The notes under the pieces: generated by a model | Told to the model about the DNA's origin: nothing | The model's database searches: none | Seen by the model: only the letters and a program-made list of their open reading frames with translations | Translations under genes and position numbers: made by a program | Part shown: positions 34,881 to 43,574 of the stretch, piece after piece | How positions within the stretch are numbered: the stretch's first letter is position 1 | Layout of the letters: every line of letters starts with the position of its first letter | Assembly: GCA_949289445.1 (NCBI GenBank) | Contig: CASEOD010000078.1 | Location: 1 to 52,725, forward strand | DNA: 52,725 nt | Origin: an uncultured Eubacteriales bacterium | GTDB lineage: Bacteria > Bacillota > Clostridia > Peptostreptococcales > Anaerovoracaceae | Direction: 5' to 3'

Positions 34881-35813
34881 TTATACTTCAATTCGGTTCA
34901 GATCTCTCGTTTCTAAATCCCAGCGTTCTCCAACCAGGCCGATAAGCAGATACATATCGTGAATGGAATCGTAGAATATCTCTGAAAGCAGACGGAAGTT
35001 TTCGATCTCTCCTGTGGATCGCACATGAATTCTCGGACCTGTGCAGGGATGCACCATCTCTCCTATTTTTACATGATCTTCGTCATAAAAGCTCACCGGC
35101 AAATCCTGACTGATATATTCTCTGACCTTTTTTTTCAGATCACTGATATCGATATCCGGTTTTTCTTTAAATCCCAGCGAAAAACCTCTTCTGATATCTC
35201 CGTGATAACATTTATTGAAAAGTTCCGGCGGCATACAGTGTTCCACCAGATCTTCCGCAGTATGCGCCATTTTACGGTAACGAACCGATTTATAGACGGT
35301 CTCGGCAAGGTCATCAGGCAGCGGACCGAATATTGTCGGTCGGGTAATGATGATTTCTTCTCCCACACCGATTAAAAGCTGGGCATTGGTCTTAAGAAAC
35401 GGATACAGAAGTTCAAAGTGTTCAATTATCACTCTGCGCCCCTTCTTAATGGCCTTCTCTGTAGCTTCAGCAAGCACATGCATCTGTGTAAAAGCAGATT
35501 CAAACCGCACATCCATATGATAGGTATGCGGCGCATAGAATCCCTCATCCTCATCCACATCCAGAATGGGCAGAGGTCTTACATTAACACCGCTGTCATC
35601 GTTACAGAGATCCAGACCCGGAAACATCCCTTTAATCAGCATACTTTTTCCGGCGCCGGCTTCGCCGATAATTCCAATCAGTTTATCCTCCGGATTCAGA
35701 TACTGCTGTGCGATCTGCATTCCCAGTTCCAGCATACGTCCGTTTCCTCTGGGAGCGAAGAACACACTGTACAGATGCGGTGAATTGAGCATATAATTTC
35801 TTTGTTTCGGCAT
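34881..35813 (-). CDS. P-loop protein with a tRNA_SAD-like C-terminus, function unknown
   Basis: The 310-residue protein has Walker A GEAGAGKS at residues 50-57, preceded by DKLIGIIG, and otherwise unusual sequence: a GVNVRPLPILDVDEDEG segment, HTYHMDVRFESAFTQM and a C-terminal HPCTGPRIHVRSTGEI region. I recall relatives labelled as having an alanyl-tRNA-synthetase second additional domain. It has no synthetase core and is not an obvious kinase. It is first in the operon with the probable mesaconase subunits and the GntR regulator, so a role in hydratase activation, metabolite sensing or editing is conceivable but unproven. Confidence 0.7.
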   Translation of the reverse strand: MPKQRNYMLNSPHLYSVFFAPRGNGRMLELGMQIAQQYLNPEDKLIGIIGEAGAGKSMLIKGMFPGLDLCNDDSGVNVRPLPILDVDEDEGFYAPHTYHMDVRFESAFTQMHVLAEATEKAIKKGRRVIIEHFELLYPFLKTNAQLLIGVGEEIIITRPTIFGPLPDDLAETVYKSVRYRKMAHTAEDLVEHCMPPELFNKCYHGDIRRGFSLGFKEKPDIDISDLKKKVREYISQDLPVSFYDEDHVKIGEMVHPCTGPRIHVRSTGEIENFRLLSEIFYDSIHDMYLLIGLVGERWDLETRDLNRIEV

Positions 35814-35855
35814 TTTAGGAAGCCTCCTCTATCTAAATTGAAATATCTTCCTACA

Positions 35856-35982
35856 TTGTATCATACTTTTTATGATAAATCTCCATTTTTGTATCAGATA
35901 CATTTTTGATACAATTCCTGATTCAGAGTTTCCTTCCAAGTCAGATACGCAGCACAGAAGATATTATACGTCTGTCAGATAC
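35856..35982 (-). promoter_or_regulatory. Cluster of GTATC/GATAC half-sites before the mesaconase operon
   Basis: TTGTATCA (35856-35863), the palindrome TGTATC-A-GATACA (35890-35902) and TTGATACAA (35906-35914) lie close upstream of the operon. TCAGATAC occurs at 35894, 35941 and 35975. A TACAAT-like -10 lies within the first. The repeats look like a regulator's binding array, with the operon's own GntR protein the first suspect. Otherwise the 303-base gap holds only the rplT terminator. Confidence 0.55.
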
Positions 35983-36054
35983 ATCTCCACTTCTCCTCAG
36001 CCGGTGCATACGAAAACACAGTTATTACAAAGCGATTCCTGATCATTTCACAAA

Positions 36055-36093
36055 CAAAAAACCGCTTCTCCGATTCTTTCATCGGAAAAGCGG
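36055..36093 (-). terminator. Terminator of infC-rpmI-rplT
   Basis: CCGCTT...AAGCGG (36062-36093) with an inner TCCGAT/ATCGGA stem. On the minus strand six Ts and TTTG follow. Confidence 0.88.
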
Positions 36094-36116
36094 CTGATTT
36101 CCTTCATAAACCCGGT

Positions 36117-36476
36117 TTATTTCCCGCAGTTTTTCTTTGCAGTTTCACAAAGCTGAGCAAATCCGGCTGCATCATAGATAGCCATTTCAGAGAGCATCTT
36201 TCTGTTGATTTCGATACCGCTCTTCTTCAGACCGTCCATCAGTCTGCTGTAAGACATGCCGTTCATTCTTGCAGCTGCATTGATTCTGGCAATCCACATC
36301 TGTCTGTACTGTCTTTTCTTCAGCTTTCTGCCTACATAAGCAGATCTCAGAGCTCTCATCACTGCAGGGTTTGCAGCTCTGAACACTTTGCTCTTCTGTC
36401 CGTAATATCCCTTAGCTAATTTTAAGATTTTTTTATGTCTCTTGTGGGCATTTACGCCTTTTTTAACTCTTGCCAT
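36117..36476 (-). CDS. rplT: 50S ribosomal protein L20
   Basis: L20 binds 23S rRNA early in large-subunit assembly and represses its own operon through the infC leader. The 119-residue protein has the basic N-terminal part ([18 protein letters not shown]), [14 protein letters not shown] and LWIARIN-like [18 protein letters not shown]. Length is normal. AGGAGG precedes the ATG. Confidence 0.97.
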   Translation of the reverse strand: MARVKKGVNAHKRHKKILKLAKGYYGQKSKVFRAANPAVMRALRSAYVGRKLKKRQYRQMWIARINAAARMNGMSYSRLMDGLKKSGIEINRKMLSEMAIYDAAGFAQLCETAKKNCGK

Positions 36477-36494
36477 AATTCTTTACCTCCTGTA

Positions 36495-36695
36495 CTATTT
36501 CGCCATTGATCTTAACATTCTCTTCGTGTCAGCGCCGGTTAAAATTGTAGATTTTCTCAGACCCATCTTTCTCTTCGGAGTCTTCTTAGTAAGAATATGG
36601 CTCTTATATGCCTTATGTCTCTTAATTTTGCCTGAACCCGTGATTTTCAGTCTTTTGCATGCGCCTCTGTGGGACTTCATCTTATTCTTTGCCAT
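36495..36695 (-). CDS. rpmI: 50S ribosomal protein L35
   Basis: L35 is a 66-residue basic protein of the large subunit. It has the family start [20 protein letters not shown] and the [17 protein letters not shown] segment. It lies between infC and rplT in the conserved order. It ends in UAG. Confidence 0.97.
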   Translation of the reverse strand: MAKNKMKSHRGACKRLKITGSGKIKRHKAYKSHILTKKTPKRKMGLRKSTILTGADTKRMLRSMAK

Positions 36696-36846
36696 GATGA
36701 TCTTTTCCTCCTATGTTAATACAATTTTTTATGATGTCGGAAATCGATAAATCGATTTTAACGAAACTTCGGAAAAAGTCTTTGATTCCCGCGCTGCAGG
36801 CGGGCATGCAGAGACAGAAATCTCCGGTTCCGTCATCTCTTTTCTT

Positions 36847-37362
36847 TTACTTATCAGCTTTCGGTGCCAGAAACATTGTCAGGCTCCTGCCTTCAAATGT
36901 CGGTTTCTTATCAACGGTGCCGACTTCACTGCAGGCTTCGGCAAACTTGTTCATCACATCGCGGCCTTTTGCAGTATAGTCACGCTCTCTTCCTCTGAAT
37001 CTCAGGCTGACTTTTACCTTATCTCCGTCCTGAAGGAATTTGCAGGCGGTCTTCGCCTTTACCTGGATATCATGATCCTCAATAAAGGTGCTCAGTCTGA
37101 TCTCCTTCACCTGAATGGTCTTCTGCTTTTTCTTTGCTTCCTTTTCTCTCTTCTGCAGCTCATATCTGTACTTGCCGTAGTCGAGAATCTTGCAAACAGG
37201 CGGATTGGCATTTGGAGAAATATTGACCAGGTCAAGTTTCTTTTCTTCTGCCAGATTCAGTGCCTCATCTCTGCTCATGATTCCAAGCATCTGACCGTTT
37301 TCGTCGATAACACGCAATTCTTTGTCACGAATTTCTTCGTTGATTTTGTTTTCCTTGCTAAT
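36847..37362 (-). CDS. infC: Translation initiation factor IF-3 (ATT start)
   Basis: IF-3 binds the 30S subunit and checks start codons. The 171-residue protein has INEEIRDKELRVIDENG at the N-terminus, the LVNISPNANPPVCKILDYGKYRYE linker region and the C-terminal RFRGRE...EG segments. The start is almost certainly ATT at 37362: AGGAGG lies eight bases upstream. A GTG three codons earlier overlaps that ribosome site and cannot be used. A rare start codon is the well-known basis of IF-3 autoregulation. A 150-base gap separates it from rpmI. Confidence 0.93.
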   Translation of the reverse strand: MSKENKINEEIRDKELRVIDENGQMLGIMSRDEALNLAEEKKLDLVNISPNANPPVCKILDYGKYRYELQKREKEAKKKQKTIQVKEIRLSTFIEDHDIQVKAKTACKFLQDGDKVKVSLRFRGRERDYTAKGRDVMNKFAEACSEVGTVDKKPTFEGRSLTMFLAPKADK

Positions 37363-37509
37363 TGGTAGCACCTCCTGTGATTTTTACACAACATAAAAGC
37401 GGGCATGAATGTACCCGCTTCAAAACACGCTGACTGCGTATGTTCCAGACTATTAACCCGACAAACCTGCGTCTGAAAGGTGAGAAGCGGATAACTTCTT
37501 CTTCATTAC
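37363..37509 (-). ncRNA. L20-type leader with attenuator before infC
   Basis: About 147 bases lie between the promoter and infC. They end in a hairpin, AAGCGGG/CCCGCTT (37397-37403 with 37414-37420), followed by TTTTATGTT on the minus strand, an intrinsic terminator. Upstream are ACGC-rich pairing segments. Position and layout match the L20 leaders of Bacillota, where L20 mimics rRNA binding to favour termination. Confidence 0.75.
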
Positions 37510-37515
37510 CAAAAT

Positions 37516-37544
37516 ACTATATCATATCCGACTTTCTCTGTCAA
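37516..37544 (-). promoter_or_regulatory. Promoter of infC-rpmI-rplT
   Basis: Minus strand: perfect TTGACA (37544-37539), a 17-base spacer and TATAGT (37521-37516). Confidence 0.85.
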
Positions 37545-37596
37545 TACCAAAAATCTCTGTTTTTCAAAGGTTTTCTGCTTCAGTTTCATAGATTTT

Positions 37597-38514
37597 TCAG
37601 CTCAGAACCGTCAGCAGAACAGGAATGACCGGCAGAGACAAAAGCGTTGTCAGAATCACTCCCGCTGAAGCCAGTTCTTCCTGATAATTCTGTTCGATGC
37701 ACCCCATGGACACCATGGATGCAACCGGCATTCCAAGAGAAATCACAGCCACACCGCGAAGGAGTCCGTCAAACCCCAGAGCCGTCATCAACATATAGGC
37801 AATAACCGGAAAAACCAGCAGTCTCACTACTGCCACCGGATAGATTTTATAATCATAAGTCAGCACATTCCTGATAGAATAAGTACCGATTGTCGAGCCG
37901 ATCACCACCATGGAGAGCGGAGAAGAGAGTTCGCCCAGAAACGAAAAAACATCAGAAACCCCGGCAGGAAGATGGAGCCCGGTAAAAAACATGATGATAG
38001 CGCACAGCGATGCCACCGTTCCCGTGTTCAGAAGAGTTCTGAAGGAAAATTTTGCACCGTTTCCTCCTTTTGCCCGGCATATGCTTCCGATACCGTAGGT
38101 AAAATACAGGAGATTGAATCCCAGATTAAAAACGCTGAGCTGGAAAATGCAGCCGCTTCCGTAAACAGAGGCCGAAATGGGATAGCCCATAAACAAATTA
38201 TTGGAAAAGATATAGAACTGTTCATAGACAATGCGGTCTTCTTTTCTGATCCGGAATACCAGATTCAGCAGTCTGCCGATAAATGGCAGTGCAGCATAGA
38301 CTGCCGCACCGGTCAGAATAAATTTAATCAGAAGCGTCTTGCTTACAGACCCGTCAGCCTGCTCCAGAGAAGTCAGGATTACCAGCGGCATACAGATATT
38401 GATGACGAACCAGGAGATCTTCTGATTCACTTCTGCCGTAAAAATTCCTCTCTTATTCAGATAATAGCCTGCCCCAAGGGCAAGAATCAGCTTGCAGACC
38501 GTTGCAAGTATCAT
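37597..38514 (-). CDS. AEC-family transporter (auxin efflux carrier type)
   Basis: A 305-residue membrane protein of the AEC/PIN-like family, with about ten helices in two inverted halves. Family marks are ALGAGYYLNKRGIF near the start, the NICMPLVILTSL helix (helix 2, proline/asparagine rich), the NNLFMGYPI segment near residue 110 and LGMPVASM near the end. Members move organic acids, often malate or malonate, by proton or sodium coupling. I chose ATG 38514 (GGAGG, 5-base spacing) over two earlier ATGs without a ribosome site. Its substrate is unknown. Confidence 0.88.
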   Translation of the reverse strand: MILATVCKLILALGAGYYLNKRGIFTAEVNQKISWFVINICMPLVILTSLEQADGSVSKTLLIKFILTGAAVYAALPFIGRLLNLVFRIRKEDRIVYEQFYIFSNNLFMGYPISASVYGSGCIFQLSVFNLGFNLLYFTYGIGSICRAKGGNGAKFSFRTLLNTGTVASLCAIIMFFTGLHLPAGVSDVFSFLGELSSPLSMVVIGSTIGTYSIRNVLTYDYKIYPVAVVRLLVFPVIAYMLMTALGFDGLLRGVAVISLGMPVASMVSMGCIEQNYQEELASAGVILTTLLSLPVIPVLLTVLS

Positions 38515-38537
38515 AGACACCTCCGAAATCATCACAT

Positions 38538-38562
38538 AAAAACCGACAGCAGATGCTGCCGG
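38538..38562 (-). terminator. Terminator of the Mrp operon
   Basis: CCGACAG (38543-38549) with CTGCCGG (38556-38562) forms the stem, and five Ts follow on the minus strand (38542-38538). Confidence 0.78.
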
Positions 38563-38677
38563 ATTCCTATTTTAACATCAAACAGAACAAATTACAAGTT
38601 CCTGTCCAAAACTTTCCCTGACACAGTTCAAAGCCGTCAGACCAAAACAGCCTGCCGGCCCCTTTTCCCCGGTACTG

Positions 38678-40435
38678 TCACTCGAGCCTTTCCAGCGCCA
38701 TGATAAGAAGAAAAGCAACGACACAGAAAATAACGAATACCTGCATAAAAGCTCCCACGGGCATATCACCTTCAAAAGCTCCCGTATCTCCTTCCGCCTC
38801 ATCATCACTTTCTGCTACAGGCAGAACGGTTCCCCGCTCAAACAGTCTGGCGGGCTGCTTGATAATCTGCCCTGTCATATAGGTGAACCGGTTCCAATGC
38901 TGTTCAAAAAAGCCGAATAGTCCGTTGACAGACAACGACAGTTTCGTAAGCCCTTCTGCAAGCCACCTTCTGTAAAACCAGTCGAAATCCAGAGTAATCC
39001 TGTCATGAGGAGCCATTTTGGGAAGAAACAGTACAAAAGGCACCGTGGCACCGACAAACAGTCCCACATACTCCAGAATGTGTGCTGAAGTAAACGGATG
39101 TCCTATGGTTCCATTCGGTGTAAATCCGTAACTGAAATCGGCAAAAATTCCCGTTGCCACGCACAGAAGCGCAGCTGCCGCCATTGCCACGTTCATGGAC
39201 AGGGGTACACCTTCACAGACAGTACTGTTTCCGGCATACTTTTTCCCCCAGAATACAAAATAATTGATTTTCATCGTAATGGAAAGCCAGGTTCCCACAC
39301 CCGCCAGCATCACCAGCCAGTAAGCCGCCTGATAATGATGCAGGGATTCCATAATCAGCGCTTTGCTGACAAATCCGTTTAAGAACGGGACTCCGGCAAT
39401 GGAAAGAGATGCGATGAGAAAACAGATTGCAGTCACCGGCATCTTTTTTCCAAGACCTCCCAGTTCGGTAATCTTTCTCTTTCCGGTGGCCCGAATCACT
39501 GCCCCCGCTGCCATCAGCAGCACCCCTTTATAAAGGATGTTGAATGCGCTGTGAAGCGCCGCCCCGTCCATGCCGACTGCGCTTCCCGTTCCCAGTGCCG
39601 CAACCATCATGCCGATCTGGCTGACAATATGATAAGACAGCAGTCTTCTCAGATCATTTTCAATCAGAGCCATACATGCGCCGAAAACAGCCATGACGGC
39701 TCCCAGCATAACAAGTTCCTCAGTCCCTGCAAAGAGACGAATCAGTATATAAACCGCAGTTTTGGTTGTATAAGACCCCAGAAAAACCGTACCGGAAACC
39801 GTACTCTCAGGATAGGCATCGGGAATCCACGTATGAAGCGGAGGAACACCCGCATTGATGCACACTCCTGCCAGAATCAGCCAGAAGGCCGCACCGCCGC
39901 TTCCTGTCAGAAGTTCAAGCTGAATTCCCCTGTGAATGCACAGCAGCGCACCTCCTGCAAGCAGAAGATTTCCTCCCGCGAGATGCATCACCAGGTATCG
40001 GTAGGAAGCGCGTACTGCGCTGCGAGTTTTCCCGGACCAGACCACAATCCAGGAAGAAACAGCCATGGCCTCCCAGAAACAGATGAGTGAAATCCAGTCT
40101 CCGGCGAAGATCACCCCAAGACTGCTTCCCGCGTAGATCAGAGAGGCTCCTTTTTCCCATCTGCTTTCCTCTCCCCGGGAATAGATCGCCGCAATCACTG
40201 CGATCACACAAAAAATCAGGCCAAACAGAAAAGATAGTCTGTCTGCGTGCAGCAGCTGCAGCGTCAGCCCCTGCGTCACTTCATAAGTCAGCGAGGGATC
40301 ATCTCCGAGAAGGAGTACAGCCGCAAGCGCCGCCGCCGATCCTGCGGCAGCCGTCACGCTTCTGACCCGCTCGGGAAGAACAAAGCAGAGCAGTCCCGTC
40401 AGAATCAGAATCATTCCCGGATGAAGATTATGCAT
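38678..40435 (-). CDS. Antiporter-like (NuoL/M/N-type) subunit, third in the Mrp operon
   Basis: A 585-residue polytopic protein of the proton-translocating quinone-oxidoreductase/antiporter family. The helix-5 glutamate is in CFWEAMAVSSW and the helix-7/8 loop is AGVPPLHTWIPDAYPEST; HSAFNILYKG and the broken-helix SIAGVPFLNGFVSK are also present. After the core there is a long C-terminal extension with helices and an acidic stretch (ESDDEAEGD) before a last helix. ATG 40435 has GGGAGGTGA upstream. It overlaps the 49-residue protein gene by eight bases. It may replace the missing antiporter half of MrpA. Confidence 0.88.
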   Translation of the reverse strand: MHNLHPGMILILTGLLCFVLPERVRSVTAAAGSAAALAAVLLLGDDPSLTYEVTQGLTLQLLHADRLSFLFGLIFCVIAVIAAIYSRGEESRWEKGASLIYAGSSLGVIFAGDWISLICFWEAMAVSSWIVVWSGKTRSAVRASYRYLVMHLAGGNLLLAGGALLCIHRGIQLELLTGSGGAAFWLILAGVCINAGVPPLHTWIPDAYPESTVSGTVFLGSYTTKTAVYILIRLFAGTEELVMLGAVMAVFGACMALIENDLRRLLSYHIVSQIGMMVAALGTGSAVGMDGAALHSAFNILYKGVLLMAAGAVIRATGKRKITELGGLGKKMPVTAICFLIASLSIAGVPFLNGFVSKALIMESLHHYQAAYWLVMLAGVGTWLSITMKINYFVFWGKKYAGNSTVCEGVPLSMNVAMAAAALLCVATGIFADFSYGFTPNGTIGHPFTSAHILEYVGLFVGATVPFVLFLPKMAPHDRITLDFDWFYRRWLAEGLTKLSLSVNGLFGFFEQHWNRFTYMTGQIIKQPARLFERGTVLPVAESDDEAEGDTGAFEGDMPVGAFMQVFVIFCVVAFLLIMALERLE

Positions 40436-40577
40436 TCTCTTCACCTCCCTCATCATCGAGGCTATCACTGTAATAACCGCAGTCTCTCTGCAAAAGACCG
40501 GCCATGGTCACCTTCGCAAGAAAGATGAGGATCACACTTCCTACAAGGCCCACAAGTATGTACTTCAATAAAATCAT
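40428..40577 (-). CDS. Small single-span membrane protein in the Mrp operon
   Basis: A 49-residue protein with one hydrophobic helix (YILVGLVGSVILIFLAKVTMAGLL, about residues 6-29, with a central lysine) and an acidic tail (DSLDDEGGEE). GGAGG lies eight bases before the ATG. It begins one base after the previous antiporter subunit and overlaps the next, so it is part of the operon. I know no family for it. It could be an accessory or assembly subunit of the complex. Confidence 0.72.
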   Translation of the reverse strand: MILLKYILVGLVGSVILIFLAKVTMAGLLQRDCGYYSDSLDDEGGEENA

Positions 40578-40578
40578 C

Positions 40579-42099
40579 TTACAGACCTCCTTCAAAAATC
40601 TCCCGGGCAGCCTCTCCCGCAAAAGAGAGCAGTCCCGCTCCCAGATCCGGAGCAACCCCCAGAAGTACTGAAACCGCCGCAGTCACCATCAGGGGAATCA
40701 GCATAAGCTTTCCTGCCTCTCCCCGAAGACTCTTTCCGTCGTAAGAGAGATATGCCGGATTCACGTTTTTCCCCGAAAAAGCAAGATACACCACAGGCAC
40801 CAGATAAGTCAGGCTGAGCAGAGCGCTGGCAATGAGCACTGCAATATAAATAGGCCGGCCTGCTGCAGCTGCGCCTGCTATGATCCCTGTTTTGCTGACA
40901 AAACCGGCTGCAAAAGGCAGTCCCGCAATGCCGAGAGAAGCCACTCCGAAGCAGCACATGGTTACAGGCATTCGTCTTCCGATCCCTCTCATGGCGCTGA
41001 CTTCTGACTGATGAGCCGTGACAAAGATGGCTCCCGCACACATAAACAACGTAATTTTCATCACCGCATGGGCTACGATATGATATATGGCGCCGGTCAC
41101 AGACAGCGGGGACATAATTCCCACTCCAAGAACAATATAAGAAAGCTGTCCCACTGTGGAATATGCCAGCCTTGCTTTCAGATTATCCTTCTGCATGGCA
41201 ATCAGAGATGCAACAATAATCGTCACCGCTGCAAACCAGCAGAGAACATGATCCAGTTCCAGCTTCTGACAAAGATCCGGACCATATGTATAGCATACAA
41301 TTCTGATGACGCAGAAAGCTCCCGCTTTGACCACTGCAACGGCATGAAGCAGAGCACTGACAGGAGTCGGCGCCACCATGGCTCCGGGAAGCCAGCTGTG
41401 AAGCGGCATAACACCGGCTTTGACAGCCCCGCCCACAATCAGCAGGAAGAAAATGACGACAGCCTTTCCGCCGTCCAGATGCGGAAAGACAAATCCCCCC
41501 GGTACAAAATCCGTTGTGCCGCACCAGAAATAGATACAGAGAATTCCTGCAAAAAACAGCTGACCGCTGGTCAATGTATAGATCAGATATCTCCGCCCCG
41601 CTCTTTTTCCTTTGTCATCCCTGTAATGCACCACCAGCGGATAAGTCGCCACCGTAAGAATCTCATAAAACACAAAGAACGTCAGCAGATTTGCCGCAAA
41701 GCAGATTCCGATCGCTCCGCACAGACACATGGCAAATGCAGCAAAATAACCCGTCTGATTCTTTTCTTGGTGACCTCTCATATAACCCACCGAATATACC
41801 GAAGTAACGATCCACAGTCCGGAAGCCACGCAGGCAAAGAGAATTCCCAGACTGTCAGCCTGCAGAGCAAAATCAATTCCGTCGGTAAGTGAAAACAGGG
41901 TGATCCGAAAGCTTTCTCCCGATGCCACAGCCGGAACCATGGAAAAGACACAAAGCGCCTTAAGTCCCGCTGCACCGAAAGTCAGAGACTCACGAATGTC
42001 AGGTCTTACCTTATCTCCCAGAATCATGATCAGTGCAGCTGCAGTCATTGAAATGCAGACCGCCCAGAGAGGTCTCATCGATAAAATCCATTCCATCAT
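40579..42099 (-). CDS. Antiporter-like (MrpD/NuoM-type) subunit, second copy
   Basis: A 506-residue polytopic antiporter-like protein. The helix-5 glutamate is in FFVFYEILTVATYPLV (about 148-163), the helix-7 lysine and loop are VGGAVKAGVMPLHSWLPGAM, and helix 8 is TPVSALLHAVAVVKAG. It also has YSTVGQLSY and LGIAGLPFAAGFVSK. These are the proton-path residues of the family. GGAGG precedes the first of two ATGs, and its start overlaps the stop of the upstream mrpD by four bases. Confidence 0.9.
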   Translation of the reverse strand: MMEWILSMRPLWAVCISMTAAALIMILGDKVRPDIRESLTFGAAGLKALCVFSMVPAVASGESFRITLFSLTDGIDFALQADSLGILFACVASGLWIVTSVYSVGYMRGHQEKNQTGYFAAFAMCLCGAIGICFAANLLTFFVFYEILTVATYPLVVHYRDDKGKRAGRRYLIYTLTSGQLFFAGILCIYFWCGTTDFVPGGFVFPHLDGGKAVVIFFLLIVGGAVKAGVMPLHSWLPGAMVAPTPVSALLHAVAVVKAGAFCVIRIVCYTYGPDLCQKLELDHVLCWFAAVTIIVASLIAMQKDNLKARLAYSTVGQLSYIVLGVGIMSPLSVTGAIYHIVAHAVMKITLFMCAGAIFVTAHQSEVSAMRGIGRRMPVTMCCFGVASLGIAGLPFAAGFVSKTGIIAGAAAAGRPIYIAVLIASALLSLTYLVPVVYLAFSGKNVNPAYLSYDGKSLRGEAGKLMLIPLMVTAAVSVLLGVAPDLGAGLLSFAGEAAREIFEGGL

Positions 42100-43574
42100 G
42101 CCGACGCCTCCATTATCACAGCGGATAAAATATCCACGAAATATGTATTTCCAAGACCCAGCAGAATGACAAGAAGGCCGCAGACGATGAGCGGCATCAG
42201 CATCTGCCAGGGCAGTTCTCCTCTCGTCACAACATGCTTTTCTTTCTTCTCTGCCGACTCTCTCATAAACACTTTTTCAAAGAAACGGAAAAAGTAGATG
42301 GCGTTTAACAGACTGCTGACAACCAGCAGCGCAACACAGACATACCAGCCTTTTTCCAGAGCGCCCAGAGCCAGATACCATTTGCTGAAAAATCCGGCTG
42401 TCGGTGGTATTCCTATCATAGACAGAGAGCACAGGACCATGACCGCCATGGTTTTGGGAAGTTTCCTGTAAATCTGTCCCAGTTTGGAAAGATCCACCAG
42501 GCCATACCGGTACTTTAAGGCTCCCGATCCGAAAAACAGAGCGCTTTTCATGATAGAATGGTTGATAATATGAAGAACTGCTCCGATCAGTCCATAATAA
42601 TTGCCCATGGCAATTCCAAGCCCGATATAACTCATCATACCCAGACTGGAATATGCCAGCATCCGCCTGATGTCCTTCTGTGCAACCGCTTTGAGAGATC
42701 CGTAGATAATACCTGCGCCGGCCATAATGGCAACCAGTATCGCCATACTCTCCACATGCAGCGTATTGGCATTGAATACATAATAGAAAAATCGAATCAG
42801 CACATAGGCAGGAATCTTTACCATGAGACCGGCGATGATGGGATCTGCCCCGGGATGCGCGTTGGTGTGAGCCTCCGGCTGCCACCCGTGAAGAGGAAAC
42901 AGGGCCATTTTCATGCCGAAACCAAGCAGAATAAACAACATGGCAATCATGGTGGTGCCCGAACTGAGAACAGGACCGACCAGCCCCGCCATATCAAGCA
43001 TGTTCAGAGTTCCGGTTTCTCCGTAAATAAAAGCCACTCCCAAAAGATAAAAAGATGCGCCTATGGTTCCGATGAGCAGATACCGGAACGCTGAGATTAC
43101 CCCTCTGCTTCCTCCCATGGCGATAAGCACATAGCCTGCCAGAGATGTAATTTCCAGAAATACATAGAGATTGAACACGTCATTGGTTGCCGTATTTCCC
43201 AGCAGGCCGCAGACAAGAAGAGACAGCACGGCATAATAACCGGCATTGGTCTGCCTGCTTTCATCCTTCATAAAAGGAATTCCGTAGATCATGGTCAGAA
43301 ATCCGATTACACAGATGAGTACAATTACCACTGCACTGAGAGAATCCACCGCAAATTCAATGCCGTAAGGAGGCTTCCATCCGCCGAACCAGTAGGAAAT
43401 CTCTCCGGTCCGGCTGATATATATGAGCTGCACGATACTCAGAACCAGAGATACCGCCGAAAAAGCGGCAACAACCCACCTTCCCGCCGATTTTGAAAAC
43501 ATGGAAACAAAGGGGCAGACAAGGGCGGCAAGGAAAGGAGAAAATACGATGATTGCCGGCAGATGCTGTATCAT
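42096..43574 (-). CDS. mrpD: Mrp antiporter subunit D
   Basis: A 492-residue MrpD-type subunit, one of the two proton/sodium-path modules of Mrp antiporters. It has FNLYVFLEITSLAGYVLIAMG (helix-5 glutamate, about 135-155), the MKMALFPLHGWQPEAHTNAH loop with its lysine, ADPIIAGLMVKI, YSSLGMMSYIGLG and IGIPPTAGFFSKWYL. It overlaps mrpC by four bases. It uses the electrochemical gradient to exchange Na+ or K+ for protons. Confidence 0.93.
   Translation of the reverse strand: MIQHLPAIIVFSPFLAALVCPFVSMFSKSAGRWVVAAFSAVSLVLSIVQLIYISRTGEISYWFGGWKPPYGIEFAVDSLSAVVIVLICVIGFLTMIYGIPFMKDESRQTNAGYYAVLSLLVCGLLGNTATNDVFNLYVFLEITSLAGYVLIAMGGSRGVISAFRYLLIGTIGASFYLLGVAFIYGETGTLNMLDMAGLVGPVLSSGTTMIAMLFILLGFGMKMALFPLHGWQPEAHTNAHPGADPIIAGLMVKIPAYVLIRFFYYVFNANTLHVESMAILVAIMAGAGIIYGSLKAVAQKDIRRMLAYSSLGMMSYIGLGIAMGNYYGLIGAVLHIINHSIMKSALFFGSGALKYRYGLVDLSKLGQIYRKLPKTMAVMVLCSLSMIGIPPTAGFFSKWYLALGALEKGWYVCVALLVVSSLLNAIYFFRFFEKVFMRESAEKKEKHVVTRGELPWQMLMPLIVCGLLVILLGLGNTYFVDILSAVIMEASA

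Noticed and set aside
37363-37371. GTG start for infC
   Set aside because: The GTG overlaps the AGGAGG ribosome site, leaving no spacing; ATT at 37362 fits.
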